A stretch of DNA of 64,000 bases from Symmetrospora coprosmae. Its lineage: Eukaryota > Basidiomycota > Cystobasidiomycetes > Symmetrosporaceae. The stretch spans positions 1-64,000 of the forward strand of contig VUYT01000053.1 of the NCBI GenBank assembly GCA_008802785.1. Reading direction: 5' to 3'. Below the pieces are notes generated by a model. The model was given only the letters and a program-made list of their open reading frames with translations, made no database searches and had not been told where the DNA came from. Each line of letters begins with the position of its first letter. The stretch's first letter is position 1. A program made the translations under genes and the position numbers. Below, in pieces: positions 46,646 to 57,775 of the stretch.

Positions 46646-49262
46646 TCATTCTACTTGCAGAGCTCTAAGCTTCTGCTGCAATTTCTTCGCATAGTCCGAA
46701 TCCTGTTGGCGTGCGACGGTGCTCATCAGGCTGTGCAAGAGACGGCGCTGAAGGTTCGCAAGCGTCATGTGACTCACGGCTGTCTTGTCCGCCAGCGCCC
46801 GGTTGAGGTACACCTCGGCCAGCGCCAGATCTCCGAGGACTCTCCCCTGCCCTGCTGAGAGGTGGTACTCGCCCATCTCATAGGCAGCAAGGAGGGCATA
46901 GACCTCGACGTACTCGTTGGAGGGCAGCTCCATAGCGACGGCAGTCTCGATCAGGCGAGACCAGTACAGGGCCGCTTGTTCGAAGAGCTGCATCGAGTGT
47001 GACTGGTCACCTAGCTTGCGCAGATTCGAGATGTCGTCAGGCTCGGCGAAAAGCTGCGCTCGCTTGTAGCATTTGAGCACTTCGTGTGGTCTGTTGCGGG
47101 GAAAATATTGCGTCAGGAAGAGGTGCTTTTGGCAGGCTTAGCCGCGCAAACTCACTTGGCGAGGCGAGCGTAGCATTGACCCAATGCCTGCCACATTCGC
47201 GAGTCAAAGGGCCTGCAGTAATCGACAAGTACTTCAGCACGACGGATCCCACTCGCTGCTGTCTGAAATGGGGGCTCACCGGAGTGCAGTCGCCCGCTGA
47301 AAGTATCGCAGCGAATAGGTCTGCATGCCTAGCAGCTCGTATGCCTGTCCGAGGCCGTACCACGCGCGATAGTCCTTGCTATTGACGTCTGCAGATGCGC
47401 CACTCTACGGTCAATGACAATCCAACAGGCAGTACCGCCCCATTCTTCGTACTCACCGCAAGCGCGCCGGTAACTCTCGATAGCCGCGTGCGTATTTGAC
47501 ATCTCGACGTACTCGTGACCCATAAGCGTCCAGGCTGCCAGGTAATGCCGATCCAGCTTGATGGCGCGACGGAAGAGCGCGACTGCCTTCGCATGCTCTC
47601 CTCGGATGGAGTAGTAGTTGCCTATTGGCGAGAGTGATGTCAGACATGGCCAATGGTGATGAGCTGCGCCCGTTGAGCTGGGCACTCACCCATCAAACAG
47701 CAGGTTTCCGGCCGGTTCCGATCGATGGCCGCATAGCGCTGCGCGACCTGCGACAGCTTGCCTCGCTTGCCCATAACGTAAAGTATGTTACTGTACGTGT
47801 CGAGATCCTCGAAGCGCATCGGATGCACCTCGGCGATCTCATCGAAGAGGCGCTCTGCAGCTTCGAACTCTGTGCGTAGCGCATCAGATAAACGCACGAG
47901 AGATCAGCATCCGGACTGTTCAGACTGCAGATGCACTCGAATGCACCTCGAAGGTGATAGTGAACGAGAGCTTGCTGCGAATGTAGGTGTACGCTGTTCG
48001 GGAAGCGCTCTGCCAGCTGATCGATGCTGTGTCTGAGGTCCTCCGACGCGCGGTGCACCTCGAGCGTTGCGTGTATGTTGAACATCTGGGCCATGCACGA
48101 CTCGGGCAATTGGGGTATCAAGGCAATGAGCTGATTTGTGGACAAATGGCAGCGATAAGCACAGTGCGTCAGCCAGCTGAGTCGATACGACCCAAGGGTC
48201 TGCGGCCATCTACCCACTTCCTCCTCCCCGTCCAGCACTTCAGCCAGTCGCGTCCACACCGACCAGTTGTACGGAAAGATAGTGACGGACTGCACCAGAT
48301 GGACGATGGCTTCTTCGCGCTTGCCCAGGTCATAGAGGACGAGCCCTTTCCTTTAGATACAGTCAGCAGTCTCAGTCTCTGCACATCCGGACCTCGGCTT
48401 GGATGACAGCCACGTACAAGTATATCAGAAAGGGATCATCGCGCGCATCGAGCTGGCCGGAGAGCTCGAGCAGTGCCGTGGTATGAGCAGGGTCGAATGT
48501 GGCTGGTGGGCGGCCGTCCGAGTCTGTCCCCGTAACGCGGGTTGGATCAGATGAAGCTGTCGGGTACACGGCAGAGGCGGGGGAGCGGCTCACCAGCAGG
48601 CTTGACTGCGAGTGCAGACATCTCCGACGAAATGCCCTGTGCGCAATCACGCAACCCATGTCAGCTGAAGTGGCGAGGGCGTTCTAGGGGAGGTGGATGC
48701 ATGCGCACCAGGTATCGCGCATACAGGCAGACCCAGCGGGTCTTTGCATCGGCATTCTTGTCGAACAGCGAGGCGCAGCGCTTGTATTCCCGCGAGTCGA
48801 GGTAGGCCTTGGCCAGCAGGTGCTTGTCCGTTGACGTCGAGTCCGAGCTGAGCTGGAAGGCTGATGGAGTGGGTCAGGCTAGGTCGGCATTGGTGCTTCG
48901 CGTCGTCCCATTGCAGCGGGCAGGGCAGTCCGCTCACGCGTTGGCGCGGTTCCAGCAGTAGCGCTGCTTGTCCCCGTCATCTGGGCATCTTGGTCTTCTG
49001 ACGCGGCTGAAGCAGCGCGGTCAGGCTCGGGCAGGCCGTGCAGCAACTCGACCAGCCTGCGTGGACGCCAAACCGAATGCCGTGTAGCAGGATCTCACTG
49101 GTCAATGAGCTGGACGCATGCTGGTTGTGCTGCCTGTCCTCCCGCTCCTCACCATCGCGTCGCGTTCACAAGACCGCGCTCTGCCAATTCACGTGTTGCG
49201 GCTCTCAGGGTTGAGGCCAGGACGCGAGGATGCTCATGAGCAGCGAAAGATACACCAGCCAT
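46646..49262 (-). CDS. CDC23: Anaphase-promoting complex subunit CDC23/APC8
   Basis: Twelve exons: 49153-49262, 48938-49056, 48709-48860, 48594-48636, 48418-48523, 48218-48350, 47947-48130, 47690-47869, 47457-47621, 47280-47388, 47156-47212, 46646-47090; 600 aa. The N-terminal block ([21 protein letters not shown]) is that of Cdc23. TPR arrays follow, with [85 protein letters not shown] and [12 protein letters not shown], the conserved Cdc23/Cdc16/Cdc27 TPR lines. Cdc23 is a scaffold TPR dimer of the APC/C, the ubiquitin ligase that starts anaphase. Length is close to yeast Cdc23 (626). The join after exon 4 could instead use a nearer acceptor, adding ten residues, but that intron would be only 37 nt. 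Confidence 0.93.
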
Positions 49263-49698
49263 GGCCCAATCTGGTCTGCTGGTTGTGGTGCGCTAAGTGT
49301 CGAGATCAGGGCTCAGTCAGCTGGTCGGGCATCGGCAGAGGACAATAGCGTCGACAGGATGCAGAGAGGCAGCGGAATGACATCCTTTCGGTTTCGAACA
49401 CGATAAGGAGCTACCATACGCTACCATACAAAGCTGTCATGTGGCTCGCAAGAGCTCGTACAGCCCAGGGATGCGGCTCGCTTTGTTGCAGTCATCGCAG
49501 TGCTTCTGGCGCGTATCGCCCGCGTCTCGAAAAAGGCGGGCCTTGCCGCGATCTAAGTGCAGCTGGCCTGTCGTGCGGTGCTAGGGCATGATCCTGATTG
49601 CGCAGGGGGTGTGCATCACGTCTGACGCTGGTAGCAGCGGATGTGATGCGTCGCCTTTGATAAGTAGGTGAGGTGCGGCCAGCGTGGCTAGCTTTCGC
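49263..49698. other. CDC23 promoter and 3' region of the next gene
   Basis: No gene recognised; contains a direct ACGCTACCAT-type duplication near 49412-49428. Confidence 0.55.
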
Positions 49699-50525
49699 CT
49701 AGCCGCACTCGGCTCGCAACGCTGCCGCGAGGAAACGGCACATGTCAAATCAGTAAGAGTACGCTGCTAGGGCCAGGCGCTTGACGTACATTGTTCTCGA
49801 GTGACAGTTGCTGCCGCTAGAGCTAGAGCGGGTGCCTGCAGTGTGTTGGTCTGGGCGAGTCCACCACAGTCCTCCAGGGTCAGCCCGCGCTGAAGCATGG
49901 CTGCCACAGCAGGCGCAAGACGCACCTTAAGCCCAACGACTAGCCCTTGGAGCCATTCAAACTCGGCTTCGACCTGTGTTTCCCCATCCCTGCCTTGTCC
50001 GCCTTGTCCACTGCCCTCGTCATCTTCGCCACTTGCAAGACCGCTGTGGGTCAGCTTCCCACAGCAGCGCAGGGCGAGGTCGATTGTCTCTATCGTCTCA
50101 TTCTCGTCTCGCTTCTTGTCGGCCGTCAGGTGTGCCTCCTGCTGTGACCACGCTCGCAGAGCTGCAAGACTGCGGTCGAGCGCTTCTCGGTAGTGACGCC
50201 GCCGGTATAGCCAGTGCAGGCGAGGGAGGATGTCCGGTAGGCTGACGTTCCCAGGGTGAGGTGTACCGGAAGACGCGCTGTCTCTGAATTGGAACGGTCC
50301 CTCGTGCTTTGGCTTGTACCCGGCTGATGCGGCTTCTGCTTCGAGGACACGCTGCTGGCGGGCCGTCAGCTTTGGCGGCGCTTCTTCCCCGCCGGCGTTG
50401 CCATCATCGAGATTCAGGAGGAAGTCGTCCAGGAAGGCGGCCTGTGCTGCATCGATATCCGTGTCTGGTGTGGGCATCTGAGGCGAGGAGTATAGTAGGG
50501 AGGAAGGTGAAAGCGGCGGCGCCAT
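49699..50525 (-). CDS. Unrecognised helical protein
   Basis: Exons 49790-50525 and 49699-49721; 252 aa. The strong GTACGT donor near the end joins a 23-nt last exon (LRAECG). The N-terminal third is acidic (AAFLDDFLLNLDDG) and has a glutamine-rich helix (LTARQQRVLEAEAASAGY). Next comes LPDILPRLHWLYRRRHYREALDRSLAALRAW, a TPR-like helix pair quoted here as HWLYRRRHYREAL. A Gly/Gln insertion follows, then more amphipathic helices and an Ala-rich end. No catalytic motif is visible and I do not know the family. An alternative ATG lies at 50477. It shares a 194-bp divergent promoter with GLE2, so joint expression is possible. Confidence 0.6.
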
Positions 50526-50719
50526 CCTCCTCCCTCTCCGTCGCGTGCCACGGAGACCGATAGAGAGACCCAGGGCAGCCACTGTCACTGCCTCTCTGCT
50601 CCACCCCGCGCACATCGCATACACATAATCATCTTCGATATCACAGCAGGCAGCACCCTCTGCGGATATTGCAGTGCCGCGCTGTCGTAACCACAGAGCT
50701 GCCCTAGCGTCCAGACGCA

Positions 50720-52273
50720 ATGTCGTTCTTCGGAGCAAAGCCCGCAGTCAAGCCTGCAGTCAATGAGGCCATTGCCAACGATGTCGAGGTGCCCAACGCG
50801 CCCTCAGACAGCATATCGGCCATGGCATTCTCGCCGACCGCCGACTACCTGGCTGTAGCATCGTGGGACAACCAGGTCCGCGTCTACGAGGTCGGACAGG
50901 CCGTCACGGGCAAGGCAGCCTACTCGCACGAAGCGCCCGCACTGGACGTGTGCTGGAGCATGGACGGCACAAAGGTGCTCAGCGGAGGCGCAGACAATGC
51001 CGCGAGAATGTACGACGTCCAGACAGGGCAGTCGAGCCAGGTCGCCCAGCATCAAGCGCCCATCCGGTGCACGAGATGGATAGACCTGCAGAGTGGATTG
51101 CTGGCGACGGGTAGCTGGGACAAGACCATCAAGGTGGGTCCACCTGCATGAGAATCTGTCAGCCCATCGTCATGGCTGGCAGCTTTCCTGGCGCTAGCTG
51201 CAGGATCTAATGCAAGCCCGCTGTCTTTGTGCCCTTAACCCGGAACTGCACGCCTCCCTAGTACTGGGATTTGCGGACGCCGAATGCCGTCGCAAGTGTC
51301 AACTTGGAAGAGCGATGCTATGCTATGGACGTGTGCGGGAATCTACTCGTGGCGGGGACGGCCGAGCGCAAGATCCAGATCTACAACCTGCAAAACCCGA
51401 CAGTCCAGCACGGTCCGACGGTTGACAGCCCGCTTAAGTTCCAGACGAGGAGCATCTCGTGCTTCCCTGATCAGACAGGGTATGCTATAGGCAGCATCGA
51501 GGGACGTGTTGCAATCCAGTGAGTCCATCGATCAGCCTTCCGGCTATACGTACGCAAGCGAGGGTGAATCAGGACGCGGCTGAGCACAACGATGTCCTCC
51601 TTCATAACAACAGATACGTCGACGAAGCGCGAGCCAAGACGTGAGTTGGCTGGCTGCACGATCTGCTACAATGAGGAACCCGGCAGAGACTGACGACCCT
51701 GACTCGACGCCCCCCTAGGGAGAACTTCTCCTTCAAATGCCACCGCATGAATGAGCCAAAGGCTGGACAGCCACGAGACGACTTGAAAGCGCAACTCTTC
51801 TCTGTCAACGCCATCTCGTTTCACCCTGTGCACGGCACCTTCTCTACAGCAGGCTCGGACGGGACGATCAGCTTCTGGGACAAGACGAATAAAACGCGAT
51901 TGAAGAGTGAGTTGGAGTCATCCGTACCGCTGTATAGATCATGGCTGATCGTAACCGGCCGATGCACGCGCACAGCATTCGACCTCAAGCCTACGGACCC
52001 AAAGGCAAACCAGGCGTCACCAGTCACAGCGACCGCCTTCAACCAGGTCAACGGCTGCAACATCTTTGCGTATGCCGTGTCGTACGATTGGGCCCATGGC
52101 TACAAGGGCAACTTCCAGGGCCACCCGAACAAGATTTCGCTGCACGCGCTAAAGGTTGGTTGGCTAGTGGCTTCTGGGCGGGAATCACGGTGCTGACGTC
52201 TCTATCGCTGGCTTCCTTATCTCCGCTTCTTCATCTCCAGGATGACGAAATCAAAAAGAGGCCCAAGTCATAG
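50720..52273 (+). CDS. GLE2: GLE2/RAE1 mRNA export factor, WD40
   Basis: Exons 50720-51133, 51262-51518, 51614-51640, 51719-51906, 51976-52154, 52241-52273; 365 aa. A seven-blade WD40 propeller: DSISAMAFSPTADYLAVASWDNQVRVYE, quoted in part as LAVASWDNQVRVY; VLSGGADNAARMYD; LLATGSWDKTIKYWDLRTP; YAIGSIEGRVAIQYVDE, where the split FKCH motif follows; GTFSTAGSDGTISFWDK. ENFSFKCHR and the KKRPK-like tail are characteristic of Rae1/Gle2. The protein binds the GLEBS motif of a nucleoporin (Nup98/Nup116) and serves mRNA export, and in some fungi mitosis. Length equals the family standard. The 27-nt exon 3 and a GTTGGT donor before the last exon are in phase. Confidence 0.95.
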
Positions 52274-52626
52274 GTGTCTCAGCCTGTGCGGGATTCCGGT
52301 GGCCTGGTCGAGCGGGAGAGGGAGCAGCTCTGTTGTCGTGGTGTGACCGGATGTTGTAGCATAGCGTAGGGTCCTCATGCAGGCAATGTCATGCAATGCG
52401 TTACTTGAACCTCCGTCTGGCTGACTGGCAGGGTCCGAGACCGACATGAACAAGACGGGATGCGTCGCGTCAGGCCCACGCGCACCGGGCTCTGCGTCTT
52501 TGCTCTCTTCCTTCCCCCTGGCCAGTGGGGTACACCATTCGACAGCACCCGCGACTACGGCGAACGCGGTGATCCCTCTGCAGGGCTAGGCATCTCTGCG
52601 GCCTGGTATTTGCCCAGCTCCCAGCG
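52274..52626. other. GLE2 3' region and ceramide synthase promoter
   Basis: No gene or repeat recognised. Confidence 0.6.
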
Positions 52627-54164
52627 ATGAGCGCCGCCATCAAGACGCTCCGGCGTGACCTGTCCGGGTTCCGGTGGATGCTTGAGCCAGGTCCGGGCAA
52701 GAGCTGGGGGATAGCGACACATGGGCACGCATTGCACTACGAGCTGACATTGTCCCCGCCATACTGCTACCTGGGCAGCCTCCTCGCTCCGGCTCATGCT
52801 CGTCATTGGCGCCGCCTGGGCCGCCGTGCAGCTCGTCTCGCCGGAAAACAACCCCATCACTCCCTTCATCTTCCTCTCGCATCCGCACACTCGCCTCCCA
52901 AAGGTAGACGAGGTGCAAAAGTACGGCAAGGGCTGGAAGGATGTCGCCTTCCTCAGCTTCTACGTCATCTTCTTCAGCTTCCTGCGGCAGTCGGTCGTGC
53001 TCTACATCGTCAAGCCGCTCGCTGCAATGGGAGGCATCAAGCGTGGGCGAAAGACGGAGCGCTTCACGGAGCAGGGCTACTCGCTCTTCTACTGGGGCCT
53101 GGCGAGCATGGCTGGTCTCGTAAGCTTCGGCCCCCCTCGATGCATGCATGCAGGGAGGCTCTGGCTTTCGCCGGCAATGCCACTAACTCATGCTCAATCC
53201 CTACGCGCCCGCCCACCTGCAGTGGGTCATGTCGAGCCAGCCAACTTGGTGGTACAAGACAGAACAGTTCTGGCTCAGCTATCCGCAGACCCGGATGCGA
53301 GGCGACCTCAAGGCGTACTACCTCCTCCAGTTCTCTTACTGGCTTCAGCAGCTTCTCGTCATGGTTCTTGGAGTAGAAGCACCACGAAGCGACTACTATG
53401 AGCTTGTCGCTCACGTGAGGCAGCTATCTCCCAGACTGTCCTCTTTCTCGCTCAGCTGACTTGATCATCGATCCTTCGCAATCGCAGCACCTCGTCACAC
53501 TCTGGCTCATCGGATGGAGCTACCTGATGGAACAGACTTGTGAGTGCGAGCTTGACTCAGCGTATAGATCTTTGTCGGGAGAACCCTGACACCTTTCCCT
53601 CACTGTCGCCCCGCGGCGCAGACATCGGGACTGCCGTATTCTTCAGCATGGATATCGCGGACGTCTTCCTTGCTGCCTCCAAGCTGCTCAACTATCTCGG
53701 CTTGCAGCGCACATCCGAGTGCACGTTCGCCATGCTCCTGGTAGTCTGGGCCTACTTCCGGATCTGGCAGAATCTGCGCATGCTCCGCTCCGTCTGGTAC
53801 GATTACGGCACGCTTTCGCCGCCCGCTCACCGCGTCTTCAAGCTATTCTCAGGTCCACACGGCTTAGCACCTTGGGTCAGGCTGTGCGAATTTGCATCTA
53901 TCGCCCTACTCTTGGTGCTCAATGTCTTCTGGTATGCACTGATGTGGAAGATCGTGCTTCGGTGAGTTCGCGCTACTCTGTCGAGACGCAGTGTTGTGGT
54001 ATTGAGGCTGATAGCTGCCACTGTCGCCATATCTGCCGACCTTTAGTATGCTCTCCGGGACGAACGCGTCTGATGTCCGGGAAGCAGACGACGACGCGGA
54101 AGAAGAGGTGCCGGCTGCGGTGGCAGCCACGGGTCTCAGGACAGAGGACAAGAAGGAGAAGTAA
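52627..54164 (+). CDS. LAG1: Ceramide synthase (LAG1/LAC1, TLC domain)
   Basis: Exons 52627-52690, 52779-53119, 53223-53414, 53488-53539, 53622-53961, 54047-54164; 368 aa. Multiple membrane spans; the TLC/Lag1p core runs from about residue 75 to 320 with KDVAFLSFYVIFFSFLRQ, SSQPTWWYKTEQFWLSYPQ, AYYLLQFSYWLQQ, the two-histidine AHHLVTLWLIG and the DIADVFLAASKLLNYL line. The HH pair and following aspartates form the acyltransferase site. The enzyme joins a fatty acyl-CoA to a sphingoid base in the ER. The C-terminal tail is acidic then lysine-rich (KKEK), as in fungal Lag1. A near copy with identical exon lengths follows directly (54744-56266). The donor of exon 1 is GTCCGG. Confidence 0.95.
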
Positions 54165-54743
54165 TGGTGCTCTCCACTGGGCCGCCTGCTGTTGATATAC
54201 CGCAATAGACTTGCTGAGTGCAGCAATCGTGCCGCTGATGCAACGCGACGAACGGAATCGAGGCAGGACGATCGCGAGATGCTTCTAGTGCGCAGCTCTT
54301 TGCGGCCATTGCCAATCCTGCCAAGCGGTTCACGACACCTGGGAGCAGCCGGCCAAGAGACACGTACCTTGCCCCTTATGCAGCAGGCTGAAGCAAGTCA
54401 TAGGCTCTTAATGCCGCCATGAGTGAGGTCTTCGGTAGCGTCGTCAAGCGGGTCGTGGAGAAGCTCTGTTGTCCGCCATGGTACCCGTGCATGGTGAAGC
54501 ACAGTATTATATCCTAGATTTCGTGCAATGCTCTGCCCTTTATCGCTTCCACCGCCCGCCGGCCGAGCTTTGGCCGAATGTCGCGCCGAATCGCGCGTGT
54601 CCGAGGGATGCCCTTTGCTTCCTGAGTATTCCATTCTGTCCGAGAACTGGACTGGGCTCGCCTTTGGCGCAAAGAAGTGATAGCATCTTCGCAGTCAGTT
54701 CAAAATCTCCTGTAGCGTGTCGTTTCCTGATCAATCAGGAGTC
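54165..54743. other. Spacer between the two ceramide synthase copies
   Basis: No gene seen. It separates the tandem copies and shows no clear similarity to the region upstream of copy 1, so the duplicated unit is mainly the transcribed part. Confidence 0.5.
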
Positions 54744-56266
54744 ATGAGCGCCCTCATCAAGACGCTCCGACACGACTTGTCTGGGTTCCGATGGATGCTT
54801 GAGCCAGGTACGGCTAACAGCATGAACGGCAGCTTCGACCCCGCAGATTGACACTGCATCTGCTCTGCTGCAAATATCGCTGCTTGATAGCATCTTCCCT
54901 CCGACTCATGCTCCTCGTCGGCATCCTATGGGCCGCTGTGCAGGTTGTCTCGCCTGATGACAACCTCTTTCACACCTTTCATCTTCCTCTCACATCCACT
55001 GAAGCGCTTGCCGGGGACGGATGAGGTGCAAAAATCCAGCAAGGGATTGAAGGATGTAGTCTTCTTGAGCTTCTACATCATCTTCTTCAGCGCCCTTCGC
55101 CAGGCGGTCGTTCTCTACTTCGCTAAGTCACTGGCTGCAATCGGAGGCATCAAGAGCGGCGTCACGACGACTCGCTTCACTGGGCAATGCTACTCGCTCA
55201 ATATTGGGGCCTGGCAAGCATAGCTGGTCTCGTAAGTGCCTTGTGCGTAACTGTGCCACCTGAGAGGAGTCACCATCGCACACGCGCACACACCGCCCGA
55301 TCCGACTCCGCCGCCTTTCGTGTGCTGAAGCTCCTCTCTACAGTGGGTGATGTCGAGCCAACCGACATGGTGGTATGAGACAGAGCAGTTCTGGCTCAGC
55401 TACCCGCAAGATCGGATCCGAGGCGATCTCAAGGCATATTACCTGCTGCAGTTGTCCTTCTGGCTGCAGCAGCTTCTCTTCATGGTTCTCGGGATGGAGA
55501 TACCGCGGAGTGACTATTATGAGCTCGTCGCGCATGTGAGGCGGGTTCTTGGAATACTACTTTGGGCTTTGAGCCAGCTCGCTAACAGACCGCTCGCACG
55601 CTCTGCATGCCAGCACATCGTCACGCTCTGGCTTATTGGAACGAGCTACACAATGGACCTGGCATATGAGGCCTATCCGTACCCTTTGCCCCTGTGGGAA
55701 GCAATTTAACGCCCCTTCATCGCCATCCATGCAGACATTGGGACTGCCGTGTTCTTCAGCATGGATATCGCGGATGTCGTCTTTGCGGCCTCCAAGCTGC
55801 TCAACTATCTCGAGCTGCAACGCACGTCCGAGTGCACGTTTGTCGTGCTCCTGGTTGTGTGGGCGTATTTTCGGATCTGGCAGAACCTGCGCATGCTCCG
55901 CTCCGTCTGGTTTGACTATGACCCGCTCACGCCGCCGGCTCACCGCCTATTCAATCTGATTGCGGGTCCGCTGGGCCTGGCACCCTGGATGAAGCCGATC
56001 ATGTTTGCGTCCATCGCCCTGCTTTTGGCGCTCAACATCTTCTGGTATGCGCTGATGTGGAAGATCGTGCTCCGGTGAGTCCGAGTACTCGATCTATTGG
56101 CAACGGCGCTGATCAAATCCGATCTCGGGCTTGCTTGCCTCTGTTTAGCATGTTGAACGGCACGAACGCGTCCGATACCCGCGGAGCAGACGGTGATGCG
56201 GAAGAACAGGCGCCGCTCGTAGCGGCTACGTCGGTCTTGGGAGTAGAGCCAAGAAAGGAGAAGTAG
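54744..56266 (+). pseudogene. Tandem copy of ceramide synthase, decaying
   Basis: All six exons of the neighbouring ceramide synthase are found, each with the same length (64, 341, 192, 52, 340 and 118 nt): 54744-54807, 54891-55231, 55344-55535, 55614-55665, 55735-56074, 56149-56266. Most codons still encode the same residues, including WWYETEQFWLSYPQ and MDIADVVFAASKLLNYLE. Three lesions are visible. One extra base near 54960-54975 and one missing base near 55197-55206 leave about 240 nt of exon 2 out of frame, with a stop at 55022. The donor after exon 4 reads ATGAGG instead of GTGAGG (55666). Only the introns have diverged strongly. This fits a duplicate kept under selection for some time, then recently lost; assembly error in exon 2 cannot be excluded. 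Confidence 0.8.
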
Positions 56267-56522
56267 AAGTCAAGTAGACACTTCTAGTCAGTCAGAAGTG
56301 CTCTTCAGTCAGTTGTATAAGGCCGTTCATCGCATGACGACTGCTCCGCTGGTAGCTGGTCCTGCCACCAGGGCTTGCAAAGGCATAGAGATCACAACAA
56401 GTCCGAAAGGGGTCTAACGGATGGTCGGGCACTGATACACATGCGAACCGAGACCCGGCAAGTACGGCCTCGCTTCCTCCGCTGCGATGGACCGGGGTCC
56501 GATTGCGGGACAGCGTTCTTCT

Positions 56523-57456
56523 TCAGCTCCGGCTGCCGAGTCTCGACAAGGTATCTTCGCTGCTCTCCTGCTCCTCCACGGAGTCGCTCTGGCTGATGGC
56601 GCGTAACACACTCTTCTTGCTCGATTCCTGCATCTCGCCGGCGAGAATGAGCTCGTCTAGCATCTGTTTGGGTGCATCGACCAGTCAGCCAGTGCCGTGC
56701 AGCGGCGTTGGGACCGGTTGAAAGTGCTGAGCTCCTCACACTGTACGCTTTCTGAAAGTTGAAGATGCTGCGATAGTGATTGGAGGCACCTCGCGTCAGC
56801 TCTGATATGCCTGAGGCCAGAACCAGCCGAGGCGTGGTATATGGACGTACAGGTCTAGCTCGCATACCTGGAGTGGACAGACGGTCAGCACGACTTCGTT
56901 CGGTAATGCGAGCGAGTATACCTTCTGTGTGAACGCTGCCCGACTCACATTGCCAAAGTACTTGTCCAACAGCTCGACGTAGCGGTGGATGATCTCAAGC
57001 GCCACGAGCTCGTTATCTGCCGCTCCAATGCCTGTCACGAAGAACAGCGAGGCGTATCTCCGGTATACAACCTTGGTGTCTGCGTGTGTGTGTGTGCAAG
57101 AAGATTGCGCCTGTGAGCCTGTGCCAGTGATCATTCGCTCACAGCCGGGCACGCGACGCAGCCCGTCTCGACCGTGGCGGCGAGCCCAGCGTGCAACTCA
57201 ACGACCCACCTTTGTACTCGAGGAAGTTGCACATGCGCGTTCTCCGCGCCAACACGAGCTGCGTCACATCCTTGACGACCTTTGCCTTCTGCTTTGCTGC
57301 GAGCGTCGTGAACCACTTCGCGAGGCGGACCTTGCCCTGCCGCGAGACGAGCAGGACGTAGCTGATCTAGAGGTCGACAGCGGTGAGGCAGCATCAGCTT
57401 GCGATTACAGTCCGCCACGGACATGCTGCCTGATCCGCTGCTGCACTCACAGGCAT
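56523..57456 (-). CDS. APS1: AP-1 clathrin adaptor sigma subunit
   Basis: Six exons: 57451-57456, 57210-57366, 56949-57079, 56851-56867, 56740-56767, 56523-56663; 159 aa. The first coding exon is only ATGCCT. The protein reads [87 protein letters not shown], shown here in parts, then [15 protein letters not shown]. These are the longin-fold lines of small sigma adaptins, and RRTRMCNF with [10 protein letters not shown] points to sigma-1 rather than sigma-2 or -3. AP-1 sorts cargo between trans-Golgi and endosomes. Micro-exons of 17 and 28 nt are needed to give VCELDLIFNFQ. The Ser/Glu-rich tail is a fungal extension. A (GT)n tract sits in intron 2. Confidence 0.95.
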
Positions 57457-57775
57457 CTTTTCGGAGCGCGAGGTTGGTGAGGAGAGGTTGAGGGCAAGAG
57501 CACGGTGTGATCGCCACAATCCGCCAGGCACGAGCGTAGCGCACAGCCGGCCATCCATGCGTGCGTGCTTTGTGCGAGAGCAGCACCAAAGTGGAGTCAC
57601 AGCTCAGACAGGCCCCTCCTAGTAGTCTCACTCGCGAGACGCGCAATGCGGCAACGACGGTGCAAGCTTAGACTCCAATCTTCTACATACTAAACTACAC
57701 CCTCCTACCATGGGCCTTATGCATCTGGACATCAACACTCCAAGACTGCACAGCAGCGAGCGCTAGCAGCGGTGC
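57457..57775. other. APS1 promoter and 3' region of the pyruvyl transferase gene
   Basis: No other gene or repeat recognised. Confidence 0.6.
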
